A stretch of DNA of 24,499 nt, from assembly GCA_039181495.1 (NCBI GenBank), contig JBCDCP010000035.1, positions 1 to 24,499 of the forward strand. The letters are read 5' to 3'. Below the pieces are notes generated by a model. It was not told the origin of the DNA and ran no database searches. It was given only the letters and a program-made list of their open reading frames with translations. Both the position numbers and the translations under genes were made by a program. Each line of letters starts with the position of its first letter. Positions within the stretch are counted from its first letter, which is position 1. Positions 7,167 to 16,318 of the stretch are shown here, piece by piece. Origin of the DNA: JBCDCP01 sp039181495. GTDB lineage: Bacteria > Pseudomonadota > Alphaproteobacteria > Rhizobiales > Tepidamorphaceae.

Positions 7167-9580
7167 AGTTCACCTTTTCCTGGTTGCGGGATTATCTCGA
7201 TACCGACGAACCTTTGGACAAGATCGCAGATCGGCTCAGCCTCATCGGGCTGGAGGTGGAGGACATCGAGAACCCTGCCGAGAGGCTGGCCGCATTCACC
7301 TCGGCCCGCGTCATTGAGGCCATGAAACACCCTAATGCCGACCGGCTTCGCGTCTGCCGGGTGCAGACCAAGGATGGCGAGTTCCAGGTGGTCTGCGGAG
7401 CACCGAATGCACGCACTGGCATGGTTGGGGTGTTCGCGCCGCCCGGCACGCACATCCCCGGCACTGGCCTCGATCTCAAGCCCGGTGTGATTCGTGGCGT
7501 CGAGTCGAATGGCATGCTCGTCTCCGAGCGCGAGATGGGCCTGTCGGATGAGCATGACGGTATAATCGATCTTGATCCGGAGACCGAAATCGGCGCGCCC
7601 TTGGCTGAAATTCTCGGGCTTGACGACCCTGTCGTTGATATCGCCATCACACCCAACCGCGGCGATGCGCTGGGGATCCATGGCGTGGCGCGCGATCTGG
7701 CTGCCGCGGGTATGGGCAAACTCAAGGACATCAGGCCCGAGCCCGTCAAGGGTACCTTCCCGTGCCCCGTTTCGGTAACGCTCGATTTCGATGAGGCGCA
7801 CCAGGGCGCCTGCCCGGCCTTCGGGCTCCGGCTCGTACGCGGGGTTAAGAATGGGCCAAGCCCGACCTGGCTGCAGCGCCGGCTGAAATCGATCGGACTG
7901 AGGCCGATCAACACGCTGGTCGATATCACCAACTACGTGACCTATGACCGCGGCCGGCCGCTACACGTATTCGATGCAGCCAAGGTCAGCGGCGATCTCG
8001 TCGTACGCATGGCGCGCGATGGCGAGGAGGTGCTGGCACTCGACGGAAAGACCTATCGGCTCGATCCTAGCATGGTCGCGATTGCCGATGACAATGGCGT
8101 TGAATCCATCGCCGGCATCATGGGCGGCGAGGTGTCCGGCTGCGATGAGGACACCACCGATGTGCTGATCGAAAGTGCGCTGTGGGATCCGATCCGCACC
8201 GCCGCCACCGGGCGCAAGCTCGGGATCCAGTCTGATGCGCGCTACCGGTTCGAGCGCAATGTCGATCCGGCCTACATGGTTCCGGGTCTCGAACAGGCCA
8301 CCCGCTTGGTACTTGAGCTGTGCGGTGGCGAGCCAAGCGAGATCATGGTCGCCGGTGAAGTGCCCGACGAAGATCGCATCATTGATTTCAACCCCGCCGA
8401 GGTCCAGCGGCTTACCGGCATGCATCTGCATGTGGTGGAGATCAAAGCCATTCTGCGCGCACTCGGCTTCTGGATGTCAGGGCCTGACGATGCCATGAAG
8501 GTGGCAGTGCCGAGCTATCGGCCCGATGTTCATGAACCGGCCGACCTTGTCGAGGAAATCACCCGCATCGTTGGGGTTGACCGCGTTCAATCGGCGCCGA
8601 TGGAAAAGCCGTCCGGTGTGCCGAAACGGACACTGACACTGCGCCAGTCCCGCGCGCGCAATGCCCGTCGGACACTCGCGGCGCGCGGAATGGTCGAAGC
8701 GGTGACCTGGTCTTTCATCGATGGCAAATCGGCAACGCTTTTTGGCGGTGGCGACAAGGCAGTCACGTTGTCCAATCCGATCTCCGCTGACATGTCGGAT
8801 ATGCGGCCAAGCCTGTTGCCGGGCCTGATCGCAGTCGCACGTGGCAACATTGATCGGGGCCTGGGTGACTCGGCCGTCTTCGAGGTTGGTGCGATATATT
8901 CGAGCGATGCGCCCGAGGATCAGCACGAGAGTGCGGCCGGGGTTCGTGTGGGCACCGCACGTCATGATGGTGGAGGCCGGCATTGGCGCAGCCAGGGCGC
9001 GCTTGTCGACGCCCATGAGGCGAAGGCCGACGCCATCGCCATGCTGGATGCGCTCGGTGCGCCCACCAACCAACTGCAGACGGCCCGAAATGCGCCGGCC
9101 TGGTATCACCCTGGCCGTTCGGGAACGTTGCAACTGGGCCCCAAACTGATTTTGGCGCGGTTTGGTGAGTTGCACACCGCCATTCTGGACACCTTGGACA
9201 TCAAGGGTCCGGCTGTTGCATTTGAGCTTGACGTCGACGCTTTGCCGGCGCCGAAAGCCAAGCCCACCCGGGCGAAACCGGCGCTCAATATGCCAGACCT
9301 TATGCCAGTCAGGCGCGACTTTGCTTTTATTGTCGGCAAGGATGTGGCAGCCGATAGCCTAGTACGGGCTGCGCGCGGAGCGGAAAAGGCTCTGATTGCT
9401 GATGTAACGGTCTTCGATCTGTTTGAAGGGGAGAGTATCGGCGCCGATCATGTCTCGGTCGCCATCGAGGTGACATTGCAGCCGCGCGACAAGACGCTCA
9501 CCGATGCGGAAATCGACGCGGTCGGAGAGAAGGTGGTTGCCCAGATCACCAAGGCAACGGGCGGGATGCTACGTGGCTAG
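7163..9580 (+). CDS. pheT: PheT, phenylalanyl-tRNA synthetase beta subunit
   Basis: This 805-residue beta subunit is close to the usual length of about 800. The domains in order are an EMAP-II-like tRNA-binding fold (about 40-150, with HPNADRL and VCGAPNAR), the B3/B4 editing region that hydrolyses mischarged Tyr-tRNA-Phe (about 210-385), the B5 domain (about 405-475), a degenerate class II core, and the anticodon-binding FDX-ACB domain (about 710-804, beginning around PVRRDFAFIV). It pairs with PheS as an alpha2-beta2 enzyme. The ATGA overlap with pheS indicates translational coupling. It is the apparent last gene of the run that starts at fabA; no convincing terminator is visible after it. 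Confidence 0.97.
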   Translation: MKFTFSWLRDYLDTDEPLDKIADRLSLIGLEVEDIENPAERLAAFTSARVIEAMKHPNADRLRVCRVQTKDGEFQVVCGAPNARTGMVGVFAPPGTHIPGTGLDLKPGVIRGVESNGMLVSEREMGLSDEHDGIIDLDPETEIGAPLAEILGLDDPVVDIAITPNRGDALGIHGVARDLAAAGMGKLKDIRPEPVKGTFPCPVSVTLDFDEAHQGACPAFGLRLVRGVKNGPSPTWLQRRLKSIGLRPINTLVDITNYVTYDRGRPLHVFDAAKVSGDLVVRMARDGEEVLALDGKTYRLDPSMVAIADDNGVESIAGIMGGEVSGCDEDTTDVLIESALWDPIRTAATGRKLGIQSDARYRFERNVDPAYMVPGLEQATRLVLELCGGEPSEIMVAGEVPDEDRIIDFNPAEVQRLTGMHLHVVEIKAILRALGFWMSGPDDAMKVAVPSYRPDVHEPADLVEEITRIVGVDRVQSAPMEKPSGVPKRTLTLRQSRARNARRTLAARGMVEAVTWSFIDGKSATLFGGGDKAVTLSNPISADMSDMRPSLLPGLIAVARGNIDRGLGDSAVFEVGAIYSSDAPEDQHESAAGVRVGTARHDGGGRHWRSQGALVDAHEAKADAIAMLDALGAPTNQLQTARNAPAWYHPGRSGTLQLGPKLILARFGELHTAILDTLDIKGPAVAFELDVDALPAPKAKPTRAKPALNMPDLMPVRRDFAFIVGKDVAADSLVRAARGAEKALIADVTVFDLFEGESIGADHVSVAIEVTLQPRDKTLTDAEIDAVGEKVVAQITKATGGMLRG

Positions 9581-9651
9581 GGCGACTGCGAACCAGTAAA
9601 ACCCGCGTGTTGTGCCTTATCGCGGCGCTCCCGCGCTTCTAAATTGACGCC

Positions 9652-10503
9652 ATGTCGGGACATAGCTCTGGCCGGAACAATCAACGCATTGGCAGCCTGA
9701 ATCCGCTTGCTTGGATCGGACGGCGCATTGTCGGCATCCTCCAGACGACCGTTGTCGATCTCGATCCGGTCCGCGAGGAAGATATTGTGCGGTTACGCAC
9801 CGCTCTGGAACCCGGCGATGTCCTTCTGGTCGAAGGCACGCAATATCTCTCGACCGCAATCAAGTATCTGACCATGTCAACATGGTCGCATGCCGCGCTT
9901 TATGTCGGGCCCGTGGAAGGCGCGGGCAGTGCGGAAGAGCCACACGAACTCCTGGATGTGACACTCGACACTGGCGTCGTGACCCAGCCGCTGTCGCTTT
10001 ATGCCAATCACCATACCCGAATATGCCGGGCAGTCAGTCTCTCACAGGGCGAGCGGCAGGCGATCTGCGACTATGCCTTGGCCCGTGTCGGTCAGACTTA
10101 TGACGTCAAGAATGTTGTCGATCTGGCACGGTATCTGGTCCCGACGCCACCTGTCCCCTCCTGGTTTCGCCGGCGGATGATCGCGCTGGGCTCCGGAGAT
10201 CCGACCCGCGCCATCTGCTCAACACTCATCGCTCAGGCCTTCCAGTCCATCCGCTACCCGATCCTGCCTGCGATCGAGACAATCGACAGTCAGAGTGACA
10301 GCCACACCGGCTACACAAAGCGCGAGATCCTGCACATCCGCCATCACTCACTCTTCGCGCCGCGCGATTTTGATATTTCGCCCTATTTCGAGATCATCAA
10401 GCCATCGCTTGCCATGGCGTTCGATCATCGCAAGCTGACGTGGGCCGATCCTGAGATACCTGAGGAATTGGCAATGCGAGACGGCAGGCCGCCGTCTGAT
10501 TAG
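9652..10503 (+). CDS. YiiX-like permuted papain-fold (NlpC/P60-type) cysteine hydrolase
   Basis: The 283-residue protein matches the circularly permuted NlpC/P60 (YiiX/YebB-like, LRAT-related) fold. In these enzymes the catalytic His precedes the Cys: here His80 in STWSHAALYVG after the strand GDVLLVEG (55-62), and Cys189 in AICSTLIAQAF. A helix-rich insert between them (about 125-180) and the C-terminal tail (about 210-283) carry no motif I recognise. There is no signal peptide, although an amphipathic N-terminal segment (about 18-31) could contact the membrane. Known relatives act as lipid or amide hydrolases, but the substrate here is unknown. The stop overlaps the tadC stop by 4 nt tail-to-tail. 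The start at 9652 lacks a strong ribosome binding site. Confidence 0.75.
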   Translation: MSGHSSGRNNQRIGSLNPLAWIGRRIVGILQTTVVDLDPVREEDIVRLRTALEPGDVLLVEGTQYLSTAIKYLTMSTWSHAALYVGPVEGAGSAEEPHELLDVTLDTGVVTQPLSLYANHHTRICRAVSLSQGERQAICDYALARVGQTYDVKNVVDLARYLVPTPPVPSWFRRRMIALGSGDPTRAICSTLIAQAFQSIRYPILPAIETIDSQSDSHTGYTKREILHIRHHSLFAPRDFDISPYFEIIKPSLAMAFDHRKLTWADPEIPEELAMRDGRPPSD

Positions 10504-11468
10504 AGTGCCATAAGCTGGATTACGGCCGGGCCCATGATCACAACGAACAGAACCGGCAGAAAGAACGTAATCATCGGCACCGTCAGCTTTGGCGGCAGGG
10601 CGGCAGCTTTCTTTTCGGCCTCCGCCATACGCATATCCCGGTTTTCCTGGGCCATCACACGCAACGCATGCGCCAATGGCGTACCGTAACGTTCAGCCTG
10701 GACCAGTGCGGTCATCACCGCCTTGATCCCATCAAGGCCCGTCCGGTTTCCGAAGTTCTCGTAAGCGAGGCGGCGGTCCTGCAGATAGGACAGTTCGGCA
10801 TTTGTCAGAGTGAACTCTTCAGCAAGCGCGACCGATCGGGTTCCGATTTCTTCGGCAACCTTGCGCATGGCCTGCTCGATTGACATGCCCGACTCGACAC
10901 AAATCAGCAGCAGATCGAGGGAATCCGGAAAGGCTCGCTTGATTTCCGTCTGCCGCTTGCTGGTGAGATTCTTTACGTAGATTCCGGGTACGTAGTAGCC
11001 CAGCAACGCAGAGAGTACACAGACAGAAAAGCGGAAAAAGGCCGGTCGGTCCGGCATGACGCCGATCACGAAGAAATAGAATAACGCAAGCACAAACAGA
11101 GCGATCGGCGCTACTGCCCGAAAGAAGACAAAAGCATAAAGCGCCTTGTCGCCACGCAGGCCGGCCCGTTGCAAAATCTGCTTTGTGTTCTCGTCCTCAA
11201 GATGCCGCCGCAGGTTGAAGGACTCGACAATCCTGGGAATCATGCCGGTGGTTTTGGTTCGTAGTGTCCCGCTGGCTTCGCCTTGCATCTCCTGACGTTG
11301 CACGCGCCGCAGTGCTTCTCGCTCCTCGCCAACCATCTTCATACGCCGCTTGAGCTTGTCGGACTCAACTGCACCGCCCATGACGGTCAGCACCGTCGCA
11401 GCAACAGCAATGGCACCGAAGACGCCGGCGAGGAAACTTGGGTCGAGAAACTGTACAGCGATATTCAT
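10500..11468 (-). CDS. tadC: TadC, Tad pilus inner-membrane platform protein
   Basis: TadC and TadB form the inner-membrane platform on which the CpaF ATPase acts to polymerise Flp pilin. The 322-residue protein has an N-terminal membrane helix (about 12-32), two helices around 110-135 and 145-163, a cytoplasmic GspF/T2SSF domain (about 180-290, with FPDSLDLLLICVESGMS and the YGTPLAHALRVMA segment), and a C-terminal helix (about 297-320). It is the last - strand gene of the pilus cluster, 51 nt after tadB, and converges with the papain-like hydrolase gene. Many Tad clusters have a tadD TPR gene here; none is present. Confidence 0.92.
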   Translation of the reverse strand: MNIAVQFLDPSFLAGVFGAIAVAATVLTVMGGAVESDKLKRRMKMVGEEREALRRVQRQEMQGEASGTLRTKTTGMIPRIVESFNLRRHLEDENTKQILQRAGLRGDKALYAFVFFRAVAPIALFVLALFYFFVIGVMPDRPAFFRFSVCVLSALLGYYVPGIYVKNLTSKRQTEIKRAFPDSLDLLLICVESGMSIEQAMRKVAEEIGTRSVALAEEFTLTNAELSYLQDRRLAYENFGNRTGLDGIKAVMTALVQAERYGTPLAHALRVMAQENRDMRMAEAEKKAAALPPKLTVPMITFFLPVLFVVIMGPAVIQLMAL

Positions 11469-11519
11469 TGTCGGTTGGCGGCCCGCCGATCCTGGCTGGC
11501 CTGCTCCCTCATTTCCGCT

Positions 11520-12491
11520 CTAAAAGTCAAAATTGATCATCTGCCGCATGACGAGGATGCCGCAGAGCATCCAGAATGCAGAGCCCATCATCATCAACTG
11601 ACCGGCCGGCGTGGTCCACATTAGACTGATGTAGTCGGGGCTCGTCATACCCACTGACGTCATAACGACAAACGGCAGAGCCCCAATAATCATTGCCGAG
11701 GCCTTCGCTTCCTGACTCATAGCGACGACCTTGGCCTTCAGTTTCTTGCGGTCGCGCAGAACGTTGGCGAGGTTCTGGAGAATTTCAGTGAGATTGCCGC
11801 CGGACCTCTGCTGGATCTGCAGCACGATCGCAAAGAAGCTGACTTCGGGCAGCGGCATGCGCCGGAACATCCGCTCGGCGCAATCAGGCAATGGAATGCC
11901 GAGTGCTTGCGTCTCAACCATGATCCGGAACTCACTGCGTACCGGCTCGGCCGACTCCGTAGCGACGATCTTCATACAGTCGATGATCGGCAGCCCGGCC
12001 TTTGCGCCTCGCACAATCACCTCGATTGAGTTACCGAACTCCTCCAGGAACTTCTTCTCGCGCCGTGCCTTTCGGAATCCAAGAATCCAGCGTGGAATTC
12101 CTAGACCAACCACGACGAGTAGCACCGGGCCAAGCCAGAGCGGCGCACCGAGAATAAGTGCCAACGCTGCGGCCGCCACGCCCGCAATTGCCGATATCGT
12201 CAGGAAGCGTTGTTTGGACCAATCGAGGCCTGCTGCCTTGATCCGATCCTCCAATGTCAGTTTGCGGCTGTTCTTGGCCCGGCGCTCAATGTCCTTGAGA
12301 ACGTCTTCAGTTTTTTGGCGCCTTGCCTTCTGGTCTTTCTCGCGTTTCACGCCCTGCTGGTCAGAGACCGATCTTATACGCTGCTTGGTACGTGCCTCGG
12401 CCTTTCCACCAAGCAGCGCATAGGCAATGCCGCCTACCGATACCGTTGCGAACAGAGCAATAGCAGCCTGGGCGAGGAGACCGTCGAGCAT
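11520..12491 (-). CDS. tadB: TadB, Tad pilus inner-membrane platform protein
   Basis: This 323-residue GspF-type platform protein is the partner of TadC. It has an N-terminal membrane helix (about 8-27), a long charged cytoplasmic segment rich in Lys, Arg and Glu (about 30-85), a hydrophobic pair (about 97-135), the T2SSF domain (about 155-275, with VRGAKAGLPIIDCMK and the RSGGNLTEILQNLA motif), and C-terminal helices (about 262-282 and 296-316). The gene begins only 3 nt after the cpaF/tadA stop, which indicates translational coupling of ATPase and platform. Confidence 0.93.
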   Translation of the reverse strand: MLDGLLAQAAIALFATVSVGGIAYALLGGKAEARTKQRIRSVSDQQGVKREKDQKARRQKTEDVLKDIERRAKNSRKLTLEDRIKAAGLDWSKQRFLTISAIAGVAAAALALILGAPLWLGPVLLVVVGLGIPRWILGFRKARREKKFLEEFGNSIEVIVRGAKAGLPIIDCMKIVATESAEPVRSEFRIMVETQALGIPLPDCAERMFRRMPLPEVSFFAIVLQIQQRSGGNLTEILQNLANVLRDRKKLKAKVVAMSQEAKASAMIIGALPFVVMTSVGMTSPDYISLMWTTPAGQLMMMGSAFWMLCGILVMRQMINFDF

Positions 12492-12494
12492 CGT

Positions 12495-14159
12495 CTAGAA
12501 CTCGTCCTGTTCGATTTCGGCATTCGCCGAATCGAGCGCCATGGCAAGGTTTTTCTCTTCGTTGAAATAGCGGGCGCGATCCCAGAAGGCCGGCCGGCCG
12601 ATTCCGGTTGAGCGGTGTGTGCCGGTGACACGGCCGTTTTCATCCTCGCCATCGACATCGAAGATGAAGATATCCTGTGTGGTGATCACATCGCCCTCAA
12701 GCCCTAGAACCTCGGTGATGTGGGTTATGCGGCGTGAACCGTCGCGCAGACGTTGGGCCTGAACAATCACATCGATGGACGACACCATCATCTCGCGGAT
12801 GGTTTTGGCCGGCAGGCTGAACCCGCCCATTGTGATCATGCTTTGGATACGGGAGAGCGCCTCGCGCGGGCTATTGGCGTGAAGCGTACCCATCGAGCCG
12901 TCATGGCCGGTATTCATCGCCTGCAGGAGGTCGAAAGCCTCCGGTCCGCGTACCTCGCCGACGATGATCCGTTCCGGTCGCATACGCAGGCAGTTCTTGA
13001 CGAGATCGCGCATCGTGATCTCGCCGGTGCCTTCGAGGCTGGGAGGCCGGGTTTCGAGGCGAACCACATGGGGTTGCTGGAGCTGCAGTTCGGCGGCGTC
13101 TTCGCAGGTAATGACGCGCTCGCCATGGTCTATGTAGCTGGTCAGGCAGTTTAGCAGGGTGGTCTTTCCCGAACCTGTACCGCCGGAGATGACAACATTG
13201 CACTGACAGCGTCCGATGATCTCGAGGATCTTCGCGCCGTCTTTCGAGATGGATCCGAAATTGACGAGCTGATCGAGTGTGAGCTTGTCCTTTTTGAACT
13301 TACGAATCGTCAGTGCGGCGCCATCAATCGATAGTGGCGGAGCAATGACGTTGACGCGGCTGCCATCGGCAAGGCGGGCATCACATATCGGCGAGCTTTC
13401 ATCGACCCGGCGACCGACCTGGCTGACGATCCGCTGACAGATATTGAGCAACTGCTGATTGTCGCGGAAGCGGATATTGGTCTTCTGAATCTTGCCGTCG
13501 ACTTCGATGTAGATCGTGTCGGCGCCATTGACCATGATATCCGCAATGTCGTCGCGGGCCAGGAGTGGCTCCAGCGGGCCATAGCCAAGTACGTCATTGC
13601 AGATGTCGTCGAGCAGGTCTTCCTGTTCGCCCATCGACATGGCGATGCGTTTAAGCGCGATGATCTCGTTGACAATGTCGCGAATCTCATCGCGGGCTGT
13701 TTCTGGCTCCATCGATGCAAGCTGAGTAATGTCGATGGCATCGATGAGGGCGGTGAAGACCTGGGTCTTGATATCGTAATAGCTGTCCGTCCGGTTTCCG
13801 GCTGAGCTCGCCGGCGCAGGTATGGCCGATATGGGCGTGGTCACCGGCGGTGGAGCGCCATGCGCCAGAGGTACGTCCGATTCAGGCAAATCGGCCTTGT
13901 CGGCAAATGTCTCGGGCACTGGTGCACGCGTAATCTGGTCCCGCGCGGGGTCCATCACAGACGGCGATGCCAGGCTTTCGGTTGGAGTGGCATGATTGGC
14001 GGATGGCTCCGAGACGGGCTCGGGAGCAGCAATAGCCGGCGCCGCATTCTCTTGCAGGACCGGTTCGGCACGCGGCATCGGCGCCTCTGGCGGCGCAGCA
14101 GACGGGTTCGCGTGTTGGCTCGTCCCCCGCTCTCTCTCTACACCTCGTTTGCCGAACAT
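12495..14159 (-). CDS. cpaF: CpaF/TadA, Tad pilus assembly ATPase
   Basis: This is a VirB11/GspE-superfamily hexameric ATPase that drives Flp pilus extension and, in Caulobacter-type systems, retraction. The 554 residues begin with a long Pro/Ala-rich, probably disordered region (about 18-125). The N-terminal ATPase domain follows (about 130-285, with GYGPLEPLL and the MVNGADTIYIEVDGK strand), then the motor domain: Walker A GGTGSGKT (326-333), an acidic Asp box (TCEDAAELQL, from 351), Walker B IIVGE (398-402) and the His box GTLHANS (424-430). All catalytic motifs are intact. It lies 60 nt after cpaE and couples to tadB. Confidence 0.95.
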   Translation of the reverse strand: MFGKRGVERERGTSQHANPSAAPPEAPMPRAEPVLQENAAPAIAAPEPVSEPSANHATPTESLASPSVMDPARDQITRAPVPETFADKADLPESDVPLAHGAPPPVTTPISAIPAPASSAGNRTDSYYDIKTQVFTALIDAIDITQLASMEPETARDEIRDIVNEIIALKRIAMSMGEQEDLLDDICNDVLGYGPLEPLLARDDIADIMVNGADTIYIEVDGKIQKTNIRFRDNQQLLNICQRIVSQVGRRVDESSPICDARLADGSRVNVIAPPLSIDGAALTIRKFKKDKLTLDQLVNFGSISKDGAKILEIIGRCQCNVVISGGTGSGKTTLLNCLTSYIDHGERVITCEDAAELQLQQPHVVRLETRPPSLEGTGEITMRDLVKNCLRMRPERIIVGEVRGPEAFDLLQAMNTGHDGSMGTLHANSPREALSRIQSMITMGGFSLPAKTIREMMVSSIDVIVQAQRLRDGSRRITHITEVLGLEGDVITTQDIFIFDVDGEDENGRVTGTHRSTGIGRPAFWDRARYFNEEKNLAMALDSANAEIEQDEF

Positions 14160-14219
14160 CAGCCTTGCTCTTCTTCGTCGTGGGTTGTGAACCGACCCGA
14201 TCGTTGGCAGTCAACCAGA

Positions 14220-15491
14220 TCAGCTTCCGCGCTTTGGCAAGCGCTCCAGTAGTGACTTTAACAATGACGTGGTCTCGGGTTCCGGCTCGGTGTGACCGAT
14301 AATCCGCCGTGCCAGTTGCCGAACGGTCTCCGCAGCTTTCGCATTTTGTTGCACTTCTGAGATCATCTGCCCGCTGTTGGCCGCTTCGCCGAACAGCTGC
14401 GGCTCGAAAGCAATCTCGGCCGAAATCTCAATCCCGGCGGCGGACGCAAATTCACGCGGCGGAATCTCCGGCCGCTTCTGAACGCCCATCTGATTCAAAA
14501 CCAGGAACGGCGCACGATCATTTCTGCGAGCCCTGCCCAACTTATCGATGAGGTTCTTGGTGTTGCGCAGGTTGGCCAGATCGGGTGCGGCAACGATCAC
14601 CACGTCATCCGCGGTGGCCAACATGCGGTGGGTCCAGTTGGTCCACTGATGCGGCAGATCCAGCACGAGATAGGGCACTGTCGTGCGAACCAGGTCGATT
14701 ACCGGTTCGATGGAGGAGAACGCAATGTCGTAGTCGCGTTCCAGCGTGGATGGCGCGGCGATAAGGCTTAGCCTGTCGCTGCATTTCCAGAACAGCTTGT
14801 CGATAAAGCCGGTATCAAGCCGTTCGCCGGCATAAATGGCTTCAGCTATGCCCTGAGGCGGGTCTTGATTGAAATCGAGCCCAGCGGTGCCGAACGCCAG
14901 ATCCATGTCAACGATCGTGGCGATTTTGGCCAGATCGTTGGAGATCGCCCAGGCGACATTGTGGGCAATGGTTGAGGCACCGACACCACCCTTTGCACCA
15001 ACAAAAGCCAGCGTCCGTCCCATATTCTCGAGCCCGCGCGAGGCAAACAGCCGCGCGATCGAGGAGATCATATCCATCGGCCCGAATGGCCAGACCAGAT
15101 ATTCGCTGACCCCTCGCGTCATCAACTGTCGATAGAGCAGAACGTCATTGGTGTGACCAACCACGATCACCGACGTGTCCGGATCGCACACCTGGGCCAA
15201 TTCATCGAGTTGAGACAGCAAAGTCTGTGCCGCATCACCCGACTCAACGATGATCACATTGGGCGTTGGCGAATCCTCGTAGGCTTCGACCGCGGCTGGT
15301 AGTCCGCCCATTGCAACCGTCATCTGCGAGCGGCTCGCGCGGCGATCCTGCGATGCGGTTCCAACCGCGTCATGCACATCGCGCGAAGCACAGAATGCCT
15401 GAATCGAGATGCGCGGCAGCGCGGACACATCGCTGGTGTCCGTCTCTGCGGGCGATCCCATCTCGGCGCTCGTCTCGTTCATCGGCTGCAT
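14220..15491 (-). CDS. cpaE: CpaE/TadZ, pilus localisation ATPase-like protein
   Basis: CpaE/TadZ proteins position the Tad machine at the cell pole. From ATG 15491 the protein has 423 residues; the frame stays open further upstream but would run into cpaD. An atypical receiver-like domain (about 25-150) precedes a ParA/MinD-like domain. Its deviant P-loop reads AKGGVGAST (166-174): the first lysine is present, but the lysine just before Ser/Thr is replaced by Ala. The VDMDLAFGTAGLDF segment (from about 194) is kept. Nucleotide binding may therefore be weak or different. AAGG lies upstream of the chosen start, 40 nt after the cpaD stop. Confidence 0.9.
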   Translation of the reverse strand: MQPMNETSAEMGSPAETDTSDVSALPRISIQAFCASRDVHDAVGTASQDRRASRSQMTVAMGGLPAAVEAYEDSPTPNVIIVESGDAAQTLLSQLDELAQVCDPDTSVIVVGHTNDVLLYRQLMTRGVSEYLVWPFGPMDMISSIARLFASRGLENMGRTLAFVGAKGGVGASTIAHNVAWAISNDLAKIATIVDMDLAFGTAGLDFNQDPPQGIAEAIYAGERLDTGFIDKLFWKCSDRLSLIAAPSTLERDYDIAFSSIEPVIDLVRTTVPYLVLDLPHQWTNWTHRMLATADDVVIVAAPDLANLRNTKNLIDKLGRARRNDRAPFLVLNQMGVQKRPEIPPREFASAAGIEISAEIAFEPQLFGEAANSGQMISEVQQNAKAAETVRQLARRIIGHTEPEPETTSLLKSLLERLPKRGS

Positions 15492-15531
15492 GGCGTGGCC
15501 TTGCCGTCCATCACTGTAATCAGGTGAATCC

Positions 15532-16269
15532 TCATTCGGCGACGTCGGAAACAGTCGCCTGGGACGCATCATCCAGGTCAGCGGAGGTGACCTCACCCCG
15601 TTGGTACTTCTCGAACACGTCGGCTCGGCGCACCGAATTCCGTTCGCCATGACCACGGGGTCCTAGCAGGTCCCGGGGATCGGCAATCTGAGCGGCCATG
15701 GCCCGCTGATAGGCGCATCCGAAGTTGTGGTATTCTTCGTTGTCGGGATCGTGTGCGACGTTGTCCGGCCACTCACCACAGGGTCCCGCTTCGGCCGCGT
15801 ACCTCTGAAACACGAGGCGAAGTGGCGCGGGCCCGTGTGGGTCGGCCGCCAGATTGCCGTAGCTGCGCACCTGAACCACCGAACCATCAACGCCTTCACG
15901 TGCAACGATACTGCGGACTTGATGAATGCTCCGCTGCACCGCGTGATCATGGACGCCTGGAGGCGGCACCTGAAGCCAGATCGGCCCATAGCCATTGTTG
16001 CGGTATTGCCGGGCAACGGCGGCAACCTCGGTCTTGTCCACCGCATTGAGCCCGCCTTCGTACGGATCGGCATAGAGGTTCACGCCGACTGGCCGGAAAC
16101 CGATCACAATCGGATGGCGCTGCTCATAGGTGAGACTGGGCGTGGATAGTCGATACTGGTGGTGCGCGTTGCAGCCCGCCACCAGGGTCGCGATCCCAAC
16201 CGCGCCCGCGATCCCGAAACGGGTTGAAAGACGGGAGCGTCGTTGAGCCTGCTTCAGTGCCCCACTCAT
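15532..16269 (-). CDS. cpaD: CpaD, Tad pilus outer-membrane lipoprotein
   Basis: CpaD helps place or stabilise the CpaC secretin in the outer membrane. The 245-residue product has a basic N-terminus, a hydrophobic stretch (about 18-32) and a lipobox LVAGC with the lipidated Cys33. The C-terminal family signature is clear: HNFGCAYQRAMAAQIADPRD, then LLGPR. The central region (about 50-140) holds the two short alpha/beta units typical of CpaD. ATG 16269 is preferred over a GTG at 16275 because GGAG lies 9 nt before the ATG and only 3 nt before the GTG. It sits between cpaC and cpaE. Confidence 0.92.
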   Translation of the reverse strand: MSGALKQAQRRSRLSTRFGIAGAVGIATLVAGCNAHHQYRLSTPSLTYEQRHPIVIGFRPVGVNLYADPYEGGLNAVDKTEVAAVARQYRNNGYGPIWLQVPPPGVHDHAVQRSIHQVRSIVAREGVDGSVVQVRSYGNLAADPHGPAPLRLVFQRYAAEAGPCGEWPDNVAHDPDNEEYHNFGCAYQRAMAAQIADPRDLLGPRGHGERNSVRRADVFEKYQRGEVTSADLDDASQATVSDVAE

Positions 16270-16318
16270 GATCACTTACTCCAATATCCCGGCGGAACTG
16301 ATTTCCAATGCCGGCAAG

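Noticed and set aside
9621..9635. CGCGG/CCGCG hairpin after pheT as a terminator
   Set aside because: Only 5 bp of stem and no T-run follows, so it is not distinguishable from chance in GC-rich DNA.
11731..12423. 230-residue + strand frame opposite tadB
   Set aside because: Antisense shadow: very Ser/Arg-rich translation without motifs, fully contained in tadB.
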